A stretch of 64,000 nt of DNA, from assembly GCA_036734385.1 (NCBI GenBank), contig DAIMYQ010000006.1, positions 1 to 64,000 on the forward strand, read 5' to 3'. A program made the position numbers and the translations under genes. This stretch comes from JAAYPI01 sp036734385. GTDB taxonomy: Bacteria > Bacteroidota > Bacteroidia > Bacteroidales > Paludibacteraceae. Below the pieces are notes generated by a model. The model was not told where the DNA came from, did not search any database, and saw nothing but the letters and a program-made list of their open reading frames with translations. Below, in pieces: positions 9,322-17,037 of the stretch. Position 1 is the first letter of the stretch. Each line of letters starts with the position of its first letter.

Positions 9322-10323
9322 CTATAATGCTACTTGTAAATTTAAAAATGCAGACATTTTTGCTTCTCCTCCCTCGGCTGGTTGCCAAGCCCTAAAGTTA
9401 GGTGATAATTTAACATATTTACAGGGAGAATATTGCAATCCGACGACACCTAATTGCCCATCTTTGGCAATATTCCAATCATTTTGAGAATACAAATAGT
9501 CCCATCTTCCAAACACTTCCAAATCCTTTGGCAATTTAACCGTAGCATAGGCAGAAAGGCCTCTCAAAGTACTATTTTCAGTGAACTTTGAGTTAAACAA
9601 ATTGTTGCATTCAGCACCGAAAGAAAATTCTTTTTGTTTGTATCCTAAAAATAAGGCAAGATTTTCTCGAGATTTAGCAACTAACGTATCAGCAGGCTTT
9701 TTATCGTATCGATCATAATAAACTCTGACTGTTAACGGCTTAATAGGCTGCAAGGTTACGCCTCCTCCATAACAAAATTTATCGTCTTTGTTTAGTTCTT
9801 TATACCCTTCTCCATTTCTAAAAATACCATCAACATATAACCAATCCGTAAAATTATACTGGGCAGAAATACCCATATCGGCACTGGAACCAAAAATATA
9901 TTCATCTTGGAAAGATTTTAGGATATAGCGATATCCCCACTGTTTTTCCTGAACATCAGACTGAATGGTATTAATTAACCCTCCGTTTAAAGTAAAATTT
10001 CCTGTTTTCCAATTCAATTCGGCATTTTTTACATACGCCACACGTTCCAATTTGGAACCTGAAACTTCAGGATTACCAATATCCAAACGAACACGACCCG
10101 ATAAACTTTCTGTCAAATTAAAACTTGCCCCTAAATAAACGCGGTCAAGGTTAAAACCCGAGTTATTGTCAGCTCCTTGTCCTATTCCCGTACCAAAATT
10201 GGAAAAAATAGTAACAATAGGCTTAACGGTCATTTTAAAATCTTCCGTTTTTGGCTCTATGGTTTGAGCAAAAGTTGTCGTGCTAAAAACGGCAAATAAA
10301 ATTACACATAAATTTTTTTTCAT
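9322..10323 (-). CDS. Outer-membrane porin, phosphate-linked by context
   Basis: A 333-residue protein from the ATG at 10323, with signal peptide MKKNLCVILFAVFSTTTFAQ and then alternating beta-strand sequence typical of an OprO/OprP-like barrel. An upstream in-frame start at 10365 is unlikely because a -7 box at 10344-10351 puts the transcription start near 10337. The gene diverges from pstSCAB, an arrangement suggesting a phosphate-starvation porin that feeds phosphate to PstS. Direct repeats resembling a PhoB/PhoP box lie in the shared intergenic region. The phosphate role is inferred from context; the barrel sequence alone does not show selectivity. Confidence 0.8.
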   Translation of the reverse strand: MKKNLCVILFAVFSTTTFAQTIEPKTEDFKMTVKPIVTIFSNFGTGIGQGADNNSGFNLDRVYLGASFNLTESLSGRVRLDIGNPEVSGSKLERVAYVKNAELNWKTGNFTLNGGLINTIQSDVQEKQWGYRYILKSFQDEYIFGSSADMGISAQYNFTDWLYVDGIFRNGEGYKELNKDDKFCYGGGVTLQPIKPLTVRVYYDRYDKKPADTLVAKSRENLALFLGYKQKEFSFGAECNNLFNSKFTENSTLRGLSAYATVKLPKDLEVFGRWDYLYSQNDWNIAKDGQLGVVGLQYSPCKYVKLSPNFRAWQPAEGGEAKMSAFLNLQVAL

Positions 10324-10343
10324 CCTTTTCTTTTTTTTGCCCG

Positions 10344-10351
10344 CAAAATTA
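10344..10351 (-). promoter_or_regulatory. -7 promoter box of the porin gene
   Basis: TAATTTTG on the minus strand matches TAnnTTTG exactly. A TTG lies 21 nt upstream. The box decides the start: it lies downstream of the first possible start at 10365 but upstream of the signal-peptide start at 10323. Confidence 0.65.
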
Positions 10352-10553
10352 CATTTTAGTTTCATTCAAATCCAATTTCATTAAGAAATAAAAACATTTG
10401 ATATTTACAATATTTCTTACAGCATTTTACAAAAAGTCCTTTTCAAAAGGTTTTTCCGGTAGTTAATAATCTTATGTTACCTATTGCAATTCCTGATTTC
10501 TATAAATTGCCATAAATAAAAAACAGGTTCCAATCTACGACAAACGAAATAGC

Positions 10554-10570
10554 TTAACATTTTTGTAACA
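10554..10570 (+). promoter_or_regulatory. Candidate Pho box upstream of pstS
   Basis: TTAACA, five T, GTAACA forms an 11-bp-period direct repeat of the kind bound by PhoB/PhoP response regulators. It directly abuts a weak promoter: TTG at 10572-10574, a 22-nt spacer, then TAGTGTTT at 10597-10604, a 7-of-8 match to the -7 box. A weak core promoter with an adjacent activator repeat fits a PhoB-activated promoter. A PhoB-like regulator is encoded in the same operon. This is inference, and only one repeat pair is clear. Confidence 0.45.
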
Positions 10571-10645
10571 ATTGCTCAATGAAAATGCAACAACATTAGT
10601 GTTTTTTTGTAAGGAGAAATAGAAGTTAAACAAAAAACAAAAAAG

Positions 10646-11680
10646 ATGAAAAAGCTATTATTTTTTACAGGAATCGGTCTTTTGTTATTGGCTACAGGAT
10701 GTAACAAAAAAGGCACCGAACAATTAGCAGGAGCAGGAGCAACATTTCCTCTTCCTTATTACAATTTAGCATTCGAGAACTTTCAAACAACAACAGGAAA
10801 CGCTGTTTCTTACGGTGGCGTCGGTAGTGGTGGCGGTATACGTAGTTTAAAAGAGGGAGTTGTAGACTTTGCTGGAAGTGACGCTTTTCTTTCTGACAAG
10901 GAAGCAAGTGAAATGAAAGAAGTAATACATATTCCTACTTGTTTGGGAGCTGTGGTTTTATCCTATAATCTTCCCAACGTAAAAAATTTAAACCTTACAG
11001 GAGACATTGTCGCTGATATTTATTTGGGAACAATTACCAAATGGAACGACCCTCGTATTCAAGCAATAAATAAAGAGATTGCTTTACCAAATAAAAACAT
11101 TACCCCCGTTTACCGTTCTGACGGTAGCGGAACTACCTTTGTATTCAGTGATTATTTAACAAAAGTCAGTCCCGTTTGGAGCGAAAAACTAGGAACCGGA
11201 AAATCATTAAACTTTGCTACCGGAATCGCAGCCAAAGGAAACCCAGGAGTAGCCGGAACGGTTAGCCAAACAGAAGGAGCTATCGGCTATATTGGTTCAG
11301 AGTATGCTTTTGCTCAAGGAATTGCTATCGCTGCTTTGCAAAATTCCAATAATGAATTTATTCTTCCTTCAGGCAAATCAATTTCTACCGCTGCGGCAGG
11401 AGAACTCCCTGCTGATACACGTGCTATGATAACTAATTCTCCAGCAAAAGGAGCTTATCCTATCAGTTGCTTTACTTGGATACTTGTATACAAAGAACAA
11501 GCGTATTCAAAACGAACTATAGGACAAGCAAAGGTTACCATAGATTTACTAAACTATATGTTGAGCGACGCAGCCCAAAATATGACAGAAAAAGTGCATT
11601 ATGCTCCTCTTCCTAAAAATTTAATAGAAATGTCAAAGAAAAATATAGGTAAAATTACCTATGAAGGAAAGAAACTATAA
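10646..11680 (+). CDS. pstS: Phosphate ABC transporter substrate-binding lipoprotein
   Basis: A 344-residue periplasmic phosphate receptor with lipoprotein signal MKKLLFFTGIGLLLLATGC (lipobox LATGC). AGATFPLPYY near residue 30, a phosphate-loop YGGVGSGGG near 53 and SDGSGTTFVFSDYL near 158-171 are PstS hallmarks that bind phosphate through backbone and Ser/Thr groups. It delivers phosphate to PstCAB. It is the first gene of pstS-pstC-pstA-pstB-phoU-regulator-kinase, with 10 bp to pstC. The upstream repeat box suggests induction by low phosphate. Confidence 0.96.
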   Translation: MKKLLFFTGIGLLLLATGCNKKGTEQLAGAGATFPLPYYNLAFENFQTTTGNAVSYGGVGSGGGIRSLKEGVVDFAGSDAFLSDKEASEMKEVIHIPTCLGAVVLSYNLPNVKNLNLTGDIVADIYLGTITKWNDPRIQAINKEIALPNKNITPVYRSDGSGTTFVFSDYLTKVSPVWSEKLGTGKSLNFATGIAAKGNPGVAGTVSQTEGAIGYIGSEYAFAQGIAIAALQNSNNEFILPSGKSISTAAAGELPADTRAMITNSPAKGAYPISCFTWILVYKEQAYSKRTIGQAKVTIDLLNYMLSDAAQNMTEKVHYAPLPKNLIEMSKKNIGKITYEGKKL

Positions 11681-11690
11681 AAAATAAACC

Positions 11691-12545
11691 ATGTCCGACA
11701 AAGCTTTTAAAATAATTCTTTGGTTTTCGGCAATAGTAATTTTGGTGATTTCCGGCGGAATACTCTACTCGTTAGCGAGTGGGGCTATTCCTGCTTTTAA
11801 GGAATTCGGTTTTTGGAATTTTATTAGTTCTGCAAAATGGGACCCGACAATGGACAAAGAACAATATGGAGCCCTTTCATTTATCATCGGCACAATATTG
11901 ACTTCTTTTTTGGCAATTATATTTTGTTTGCCTTTTGCTTTGCCGGTAGCTATTTTTATCGGCGAATATTTTAGAGGCAAGAAATTGGCTTCAGGACTTG
12001 GAACGGTCATTGATTTACTGGCAGGAATTCCTTCTATTGTTTACGGGTTATGGGGATTTTATGTGCTAAGACCGATTATCATTTCTTTGGGATTATCAGA
12101 ACAAGGGTTCGGCATATTGACCTCTTCATTAGTACTGGCAATTATGATTATTCCATACGCCTCGTCGCTAAGTTCGGAATTTATACGCATGGTTCCTAAA
12201 GAATTAAAAGAAGGGGCTTACAGTTTGGGAGCTACTCGTTTGGAAGTAATCAGATACGTTATTCTACCCATTTCAGGTTCAGGTATTTTTTCAGCTTTTG
12301 TTTTGGCTTTGGGAAGAGCATTGGGAGAAACAATGGCAGTAACTATGCTAATAGGAAATTCCAACGGAATTCCAACCTCTATTTTCGACACAGGAAACAC
12401 CATGGCAAGTATCATTGCCAACCAATTTGGTGAAGCAGACGGGATAAAACTTTCTTCACTTATCGCAGTAGGCTTGCTATTGTTTATGATAACAGCAATA
12501 ATAAACCTCATCGGAAAACTGATGATAAAACAAAATAGTAAATGA
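11691..12545 (+). CDS. pstC: Phosphate ABC transporter permease PstC
   Basis: A 284-residue inner-membrane permease with six predicted helices. The ABC-permease coupling loop appears as KEGAYSLGATRLEVIRYVILP near residues 168-188, with the EAA-type glycine at the expected place. It pairs with PstA to form the phosphate channel energised by PstB. Its stop codon overlaps the pstA start (ATGA), indicating translational coupling. Confidence 0.95.
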   Translation: MSDKAFKIILWFSAIVILVISGGILYSLASGAIPAFKEFGFWNFISSAKWDPTMDKEQYGALSFIIGTILTSFLAIIFCLPFALPVAIFIGEYFRGKKLASGLGTVIDLLAGIPSIVYGLWGFYVLRPIIISLGLSEQGFGILTSSLVLAIMIIPYASSLSSEFIRMVPKELKEGAYSLGATRLEVIRYVILPISGSGIFSAFVLALGRALGETMAVTMLIGNSNGIPTSIFDTGNTMASIIANQFGEADGIKLSSLIAVGLLLFMITAIINLIGKLMIKQNSK

Positions 12546-13405
12546 ATACACTAAAATACCGTACACTAAAAAACAAGGTATTTTTTGCCATTGTTTGTTT
12601 TTTTGCTGCACTAACAGCGGTGCCTTTATTCGCCATTTTAGGTGAAGTTTTACTAAAAGGATGGAGACAAATTAACTTTGCTTTCTTCACAGAAAAAACG
12701 CCTACCACCTTAGATGCTTTATTGGCCATAAAATCAGATAACATTATTCCGGGAGGTATTGCCAATGGTATTATCGGCACTTTGCTGATGGTATTGATGG
12801 CATCGGCAGTTGCTATTCCGATTGGTGTATTGGCAGGCATTTATTTATCAGAAAAAAGGACAACAAAATTTTCTGCCGTAGTGCGTTTCGTTACAGATTT
12901 ACTACAAGGTATTCCTTCCATTGTGGTAGGTATTGTGGCATTTGCATGGATTGTTTCTCCATTAAAAAGTTATTCAGCTGTTGCCGGCAGTGCCGCCTTA
13001 GCCATTATGATGCTCCCTTTAATTGTCCGATCAACAGAAGAAACATTAAATATGCTCCCCAATAGCCTGAAAGAAGCCGGATTAGCTTTAGGTACATCTT
13101 ATTCGTCCGTAGTACTGAAAGTTCTTGTACCTTCTGCTTTTGGAGGTATTTTTACGGGAATTTTATTGGCAATTTCGCGTGTGATAGGCGAAACGGCACC
13201 ACTTATGCTAACCGCTTTGGGCAGTTCTATTATACAATGGGACGTAACAAGACCAAGCTCGGCAGTATCGCTATTGATTTGGGAATTTTACAACGACCCC
13301 AACTTGCAAAACATGATTTGGAGTGCATCTCTTTTTCTGTTACTTTTGGTGTTAACCCTTAATATTATTGCAAAACAAATAACGAAAAAATGGAGAATTC
13401 AATAA
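12542..13405 (+). CDS. pstA: Phosphate ABC transporter permease PstA
   Basis: A 287-residue permease with six helices and the coupling loop LKEAGLALGTSYSSVVLKVLVP near residues 180-200. ETLNMLPNSLKEAG just before it and GETAPLMLTALGSS after it are typical of PstA. The ATG overlaps the pstC stop by 4 bp, and the 3' end overlaps pstB by 16 bp. The whole transport unit is therefore tightly packed and probably made in equal amounts. Confidence 0.95.
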   Translation: MNTLKYRTLKNKVFFAIVCFFAALTAVPLFAILGEVLLKGWRQINFAFFTEKTPTTLDALLAIKSDNIIPGGIANGIIGTLLMVLMASAVAIPIGVLAGIYLSEKRTTKFSAVVRFVTDLLQGIPSIVVGIVAFAWIVSPLKSYSAVAGSAALAIMMLPLIVRSTEETLNMLPNSLKEAGLALGTSYSSVVLKVLVPSAFGGIFTGILLAISRVIGETAPLMLTALGSSIIQWDVTRPSSAVSLLIWEFYNDPNLQNMIWSASLFLLLLVLTLNIIAKQITKKWRIQ

Positions 13406-14163
13406 GAGAAAACATTTTAACTCTAAAAGATGTTTGCGTTTCATACTCTCCGGGGAAAAATGCAGTAAACAACGTAACCGCAGATATCCAAAAAGGTCTC
13501 ATCACATCTATTATGGGTCCGTCGGGTTGCGGTAAAAGCACACTGTTAAGGGCTATTAACCGAATGCACGAATTATATCCGGGCATCACCGTTACAGGAG
13601 AAATAAAGCTAAACGAAAAAGACATTCTCAAAATGGATGCTATTGAAGTTCGTCGTATGGCAGGAATGGTTTTTCAACGCCCTAATCCCTTTCCTACGCT
13701 AAGTATTTACGATAATGTCATTGCTGGATATAAATTAAACGGAATCAAAGCTTCAAAAATAGAAAGAGACGAAATGGTAGAAAAATGCCTCAAAAACGTC
13801 GGACTTTGGGAAGAAGTAAAAGATTCTTTGCAAAAAAAGGGAGCTTTCCTTTCCGGAGGGCAACAACAAAGACTTTGCATTGCCCGTGCATTAGCACTCA
13901 AACCGGATATTTTGCTAATGGATGAGCCAACGTCTGCTCTCGACCCCATTGCCACAAACCGCATTGAGGAATTGTTGGTGGAACTGAAAAAAGAAGTTAC
14001 TATCGTGATTGTAACACACAATATGTCTCAAGCTGCCCGAATTTCAGATTATTCGATGTTTATGTATTTGGGCGATTTAGTGGAATTCGACAGGACAGAA
14101 AAAATGTTTACCACCCCTGAAGACAAACGTACAGAGGAATATTTAACAGGAAGATTTGGATAA
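13390..14163 (+). CDS. pstB: Phosphate ABC transporter ATPase PstB
   Basis: A 257-residue ATPase with Walker A GPSGCGKST (about residue 41), Q-loop region GMVFQRPNPFP near 93, ABC signature LSGGQQQR near 155, Walker B ILLMDEPTSALD near 175 and switch His in VIVTHNM near 207. The Q-loop stretch FQRPNPFP is diagnostic of PstB. It energises the PstCA channel and, in known systems, helps pass the phosphate signal through PhoU to the sensor kinase. Confidence 0.97.
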   Translation: MENSIRENILTLKDVCVSYSPGKNAVNNVTADIQKGLITSIMGPSGCGKSTLLRAINRMHELYPGITVTGEIKLNEKDILKMDAIEVRRMAGMVFQRPNPFPTLSIYDNVIAGYKLNGIKASKIERDEMVEKCLKNVGLWEEVKDSLQKKGAFLSGGQQQRLCIARALALKPDILLMDEPTSALDPIATNRIEELLVELKKEVTIVIVTHNMSQAARISDYSMFMYLGDLVEFDRTEKMFTTPEDKRTEEYLTGRFG

Positions 14164-14180
14164 TTTAAAACGATAATAAC

Positions 14181-14855
14181 ATGAAAACGATAAGAGAAGA
14201 ATATTTGAATAGATTAACCGACGAATTTAAAACCATGTCCGATGCTGTTATTGAACAGTTAGAAATTATTCACAAACAAATAAAAGGAGAATCTTCCGAA
14301 GAGTTATTTGTAAAAATAAAAGCCAACGAACAACTGATCAACCAATGTGAAGTAAAAATTCGCGAAGAAATTGTAAACAGTATCGTCCTTCAAAGTCCTA
14401 GAGCGAGCGACTTAAGAAGGCTTATTGCATATTTCGATATGATTGGTAACCTAGAACGGACAGGCGATTTGCTCTATGGCATTAGTAAAAGAATGTCCGA
14501 TTTGCTGAAAAAAGACTCCATATATGAGCTTTTCAAAGAGGATGCCCTGAAATTATTTGAAATGTCAAACAAAATGATACAAAATGCTATCTTTGCTTTC
14601 ATACAAGAAGATAACGACATTGCAAACAATGTGATTCGGTCGGACGATTTCGTGGATGATTTGGACATTAAGATTCACAAAAAATTATTGTCTATAACCG
14701 ATAAAGAGAAATATCCCGACTTTTTTGCCGATTCACTAAATATTGAACGTATTTCGTACAAATTGGAACGTATTGGCGACAGTGCAACCAACATTGCTGA
14801 AGCCGTTATTTTTCTAACAGAAGGAAGAGATATCAAACATATTCACAAAATATAA
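14181..14855 (+). CDS. phoU: Phosphate-signalling protein PhoU
   Basis: A 224-residue all-helical protein with two PhoU repeats. The metal-binding helix signatures appear as SPRASDLRRLIAYFDMIGNLERTGD (about residues 72-96) and RISYKLERIGDSATNIAEAVIFL (about 190-212). PhoU dampens the phosphate kinase when phosphate is plentiful and moderates PstSCAB. It lies 17 bp after pstB and 5 bp before the response-regulator gene, so the sensing and transport parts are one operon. Confidence 0.95.
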   Translation: MKTIREEYLNRLTDEFKTMSDAVIEQLEIIHKQIKGESSEELFVKIKANEQLINQCEVKIREEIVNSIVLQSPRASDLRRLIAYFDMIGNLERTGDLLYGISKRMSDLLKKDSIYELFKEDALKLFEMSNKMIQNAIFAFIQEDNDIANNVIRSDDFVDDLDIKIHKKLLSITDKEKYPDFFADSLNIERISYKLERIGDSATNIAEAVIFLTEGRDIKHIHKI

Positions 14856-14860
14856 GCAAT

Positions 14861-15538
14861 ATGAAAAAAATATTGGTCGTCGATGATGAAATGGACTTAT
14901 GCGAGATTCTTCGTTTTAATTTGGAAAATGAAGGATACGAAGTAGATACTGCCAATTCCGCTGAACAAGCCCTAAAAATATTGACGAATGACCACGACTT
15001 AATTTTGTTGGACGTGATGCTTGAAGGGATGTCCGGATATCAATTGGCAAACAAATTGAGAACGGAATTAAAAAACAATATTCCTATCATTTTCCTTACG
15101 GCAAAGAATACTGAAAACGATATGATAACAGGATTCAGCATTGGAGGAGATGACTATATCACCAAACCCTTTTCGCTGAAAGAAGTGCTGGTTCGCATCA
15201 AGGCTATTTCCCGAAGAACTGCCAAGCCAAAAAATGACACAGTAGAAAATCATCTTATCAATGTAGGAGAATTAACGATTAACGATATTGCCAAAACAGT
15301 TAAAATAAACGATGAAACAATATTGCTCACAAAAAAAGAATTTCTAATCTTAAAAATGTTATGCGAATCGATTGGTCGCTTTTACTCAAGAGAAGAAATT
15401 CTCAACCATGTATGGAACGACGAGTCATACGTTTTGATACGCACAGTTGATGTTCATATTGCTCGTTTACGAAAAAAATTAGGAGATTTTGGAAATCATA
15501 TTATTAACAGACCCGGATTCGGCTATTGTTTTGAATAA
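14861..15538 (+). CDS. OmpR/PhoB-family response regulator
   Basis: A 225-residue regulator. The receiver domain (1-118) has acidic pair D8-D9, phospho-acceptor D51 in LILLDVML, the Thr of FLTAK and the Lys of YITKPF. The C-terminal winged helix (about 130-225) has RTVDVHIARLRKKLGD as recognition region. It follows phoU and precedes a histidine kinase, which makes it the functional PhoB candidate that would act on the pst and porin promoters. The PhoB role is inferred from operon position, because the receiver and winged helix are shared by all OmpR-type regulators. Confidence 0.9.
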   Translation: MKKILVVDDEMDLCEILRFNLENEGYEVDTANSAEQALKILTNDHDLILLDVMLEGMSGYQLANKLRTELKNNIPIIFLTAKNTENDMITGFSIGGDDYITKPFSLKEVLVRIKAISRRTAKPKNDTVENHLINVGELTINDIAKTVKINDETILLTKKEFLILKMLCESIGRFYSREEILNHVWNDESYVLIRTVDVHIARLRKKLGDFGNHIINRPGFGYCFE

Positions 15539-15553
15539 CAAAAAAATAATCTT

Positions 15554-16951
15554 ATGACATACAAAAGAAAGCTTTTTCTGTATTTTCTCATTGCTTTTAT
15601 GGGTTACCTTTTTATTGATATCGCAATCCAACTGAACAGAGAAAAAAGGTACAAAACGGAGAATCTTGTGTCCGATTTAAAAGTCTACTCCGAAGTAGTT
15701 CAAAATTATTTGCTTACCTCCAAAGATACAACTTCCGTTATCAAATTATTACCGGAAAACGTCCGTTTATCTATCATTAATAATCAGGGTGTTTTGCAAT
15801 ACGACAATATTTTTAATATCCGAAAATCAGACAATCACTTCAATCGTCCGGAGATTTTAGGAGCACAATTAAATGGTAATGGCTATTCCATTCGGGAATC
15901 TAACTCCACAGGAAAAGATTACCTCTACTTTGCCGAAAAAACACCCGAAGGAAATTATATCCGAACAGCGTTACCTTATTCATTAACTTTTAACGATTTT
16001 TTTCATAAAGACAGTTTGTTCCTTTATTCCATCATGTTATTGTTCATTATAACGTTATTTATTTTGCTCTATTTTTCAGACAAATTCGGGAAAGTAATGA
16101 CTTCCCTGAAAAAATTCGTCACCTCTGTAGAAGCGGGTAAAATAGACTATGATGCCATCGAATTTCCCGACACGGACTCAGGTGAAATTGGAGCTAAAAT
16201 CATTTCTATTTACAAACAATTGGAAGAAAGTAAACGTGAAATAGACATTGAAAAAGATCGTAATAGACAAATAAAACAAGAAATGACGAATAATATTGCT
16301 CATGAGCTGAAGACGCCGGTAAGCAGTATTCGGGGGTATTTGGAAATTTTGTTGGGAGACAAACCAATAACTCCCGAAAAGAAACGTTATTTTTTGGAAC
16401 GTTCCTACTCACAAACATTACGTCTTTCCGATTTAATTAATGATGTCGCGTTACTGACAAAAATGGAGGAAGCTGCCTCTATTTTTGAGAAAGAAAAAAT
16501 CAATGTCAGAGAAGTCGCCGAAGAAGCCATAGAAGAGCTGAGTTTTCGTCTCAACCCAACACAATTTTTTATTGAAAACAAACTCAGTTCTCACATTGAG
16601 ATTGTTGGAAATAAAACCCTCGTGTATTCCATTTTCAGAAATCTAATTGAAAATGCCATCAATTATGCTGGAGAAAATATTTTAATCTCTATCCAATGTT
16701 GTGAAGAAGATGATGAATATTACCACTTCTTATTTTATGACACAGGTTGCGGCGTAAAACCGGAATTTTTAGAAAGAATATTCGACCGTTTTTTGCGTAC
16801 AGATGAAGGAAGAAGTCGCCGAAACGGTGGTTCAGGATTGGGCTTGGCCATTGTTAAACATGCAGTATTGTTTCATCATGGAGAAATCGTTGCCAAAAAT
16901 AGAAAAACAGGAGGCTTGGAATTCTATTTTTCATTGAAAAAACGGAAATAA
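15554..16951 (+). CDS. Membrane sensor histidine kinase, PhoR-like by context
   Basis: A 465-residue kinase. It has an N-terminal membrane helix (about 5-25), a periplasmic sensor segment of about 130 residues, a second helix (about 155-175) and a HAMP-like linker. The dimerisation helix carries H250 in NIAHELKTPVSS. The ATP domain has N-box ENAINYA, G1 DTGCGVKPEF and G2 GGSGLGLAIVKH. It lies 15 bp after the response regulator and is the last gene of the operon, followed by a strong hairpin. A phosphate-sensing role with PhoU and PstB is likely, but the sensor part has no recognised domain. Confidence 0.9.
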   Translation: MTYKRKLFLYFLIAFMGYLFIDIAIQLNREKRYKTENLVSDLKVYSEVVQNYLLTSKDTTSVIKLLPENVRLSIINNQGVLQYDNIFNIRKSDNHFNRPEILGAQLNGNGYSIRESNSTGKDYLYFAEKTPEGNYIRTALPYSLTFNDFFHKDSLFLYSIMLLFIITLFILLYFSDKFGKVMTSLKKFVTSVEAGKIDYDAIEFPDTDSGEIGAKIISIYKQLEESKREIDIEKDRNRQIKQEMTNNIAHELKTPVSSIRGYLEILLGDKPITPEKKRYFLERSYSQTLRLSDLINDVALLTKMEEAASIFEKEKINVREVAEEAIEELSFRLNPTQFFIENKLSSHIEIVGNKTLVYSIFRNLIENAINYAGENILISIQCCEEDDEYYHFLFYDTGCGVKPEFLERIFDRFLRTDEGRSRRNGGSGLGLAIVKHAVLFHHGEIVAKNRKTGGLEFYFSLKKRK

Positions 16952-16973
16952 TAAACCGGTCTTAACTTATATA

Positions 16974-17006
16974 CAAAAAATGGGGAGTGTTTTTACATAC
17001 TCCCCA
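16974..17006. terminator. Bidirectional terminator between pst operon and amylase gene
   Basis: TGGGGAGT and ACTCCCCA make an 8-bp GC-rich stem with a 10-nt loop (16981-17006). Six A precede it on the plus strand, giving a T run for minus-strand transcripts from the amylase gene. A weaker T/C-rich tail follows on the plus strand for the kinase gene. Confidence 0.85.
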
Positions 17007-17037
17007 TTTCCTTTTACAACAGTTTATTTATTGTCTG

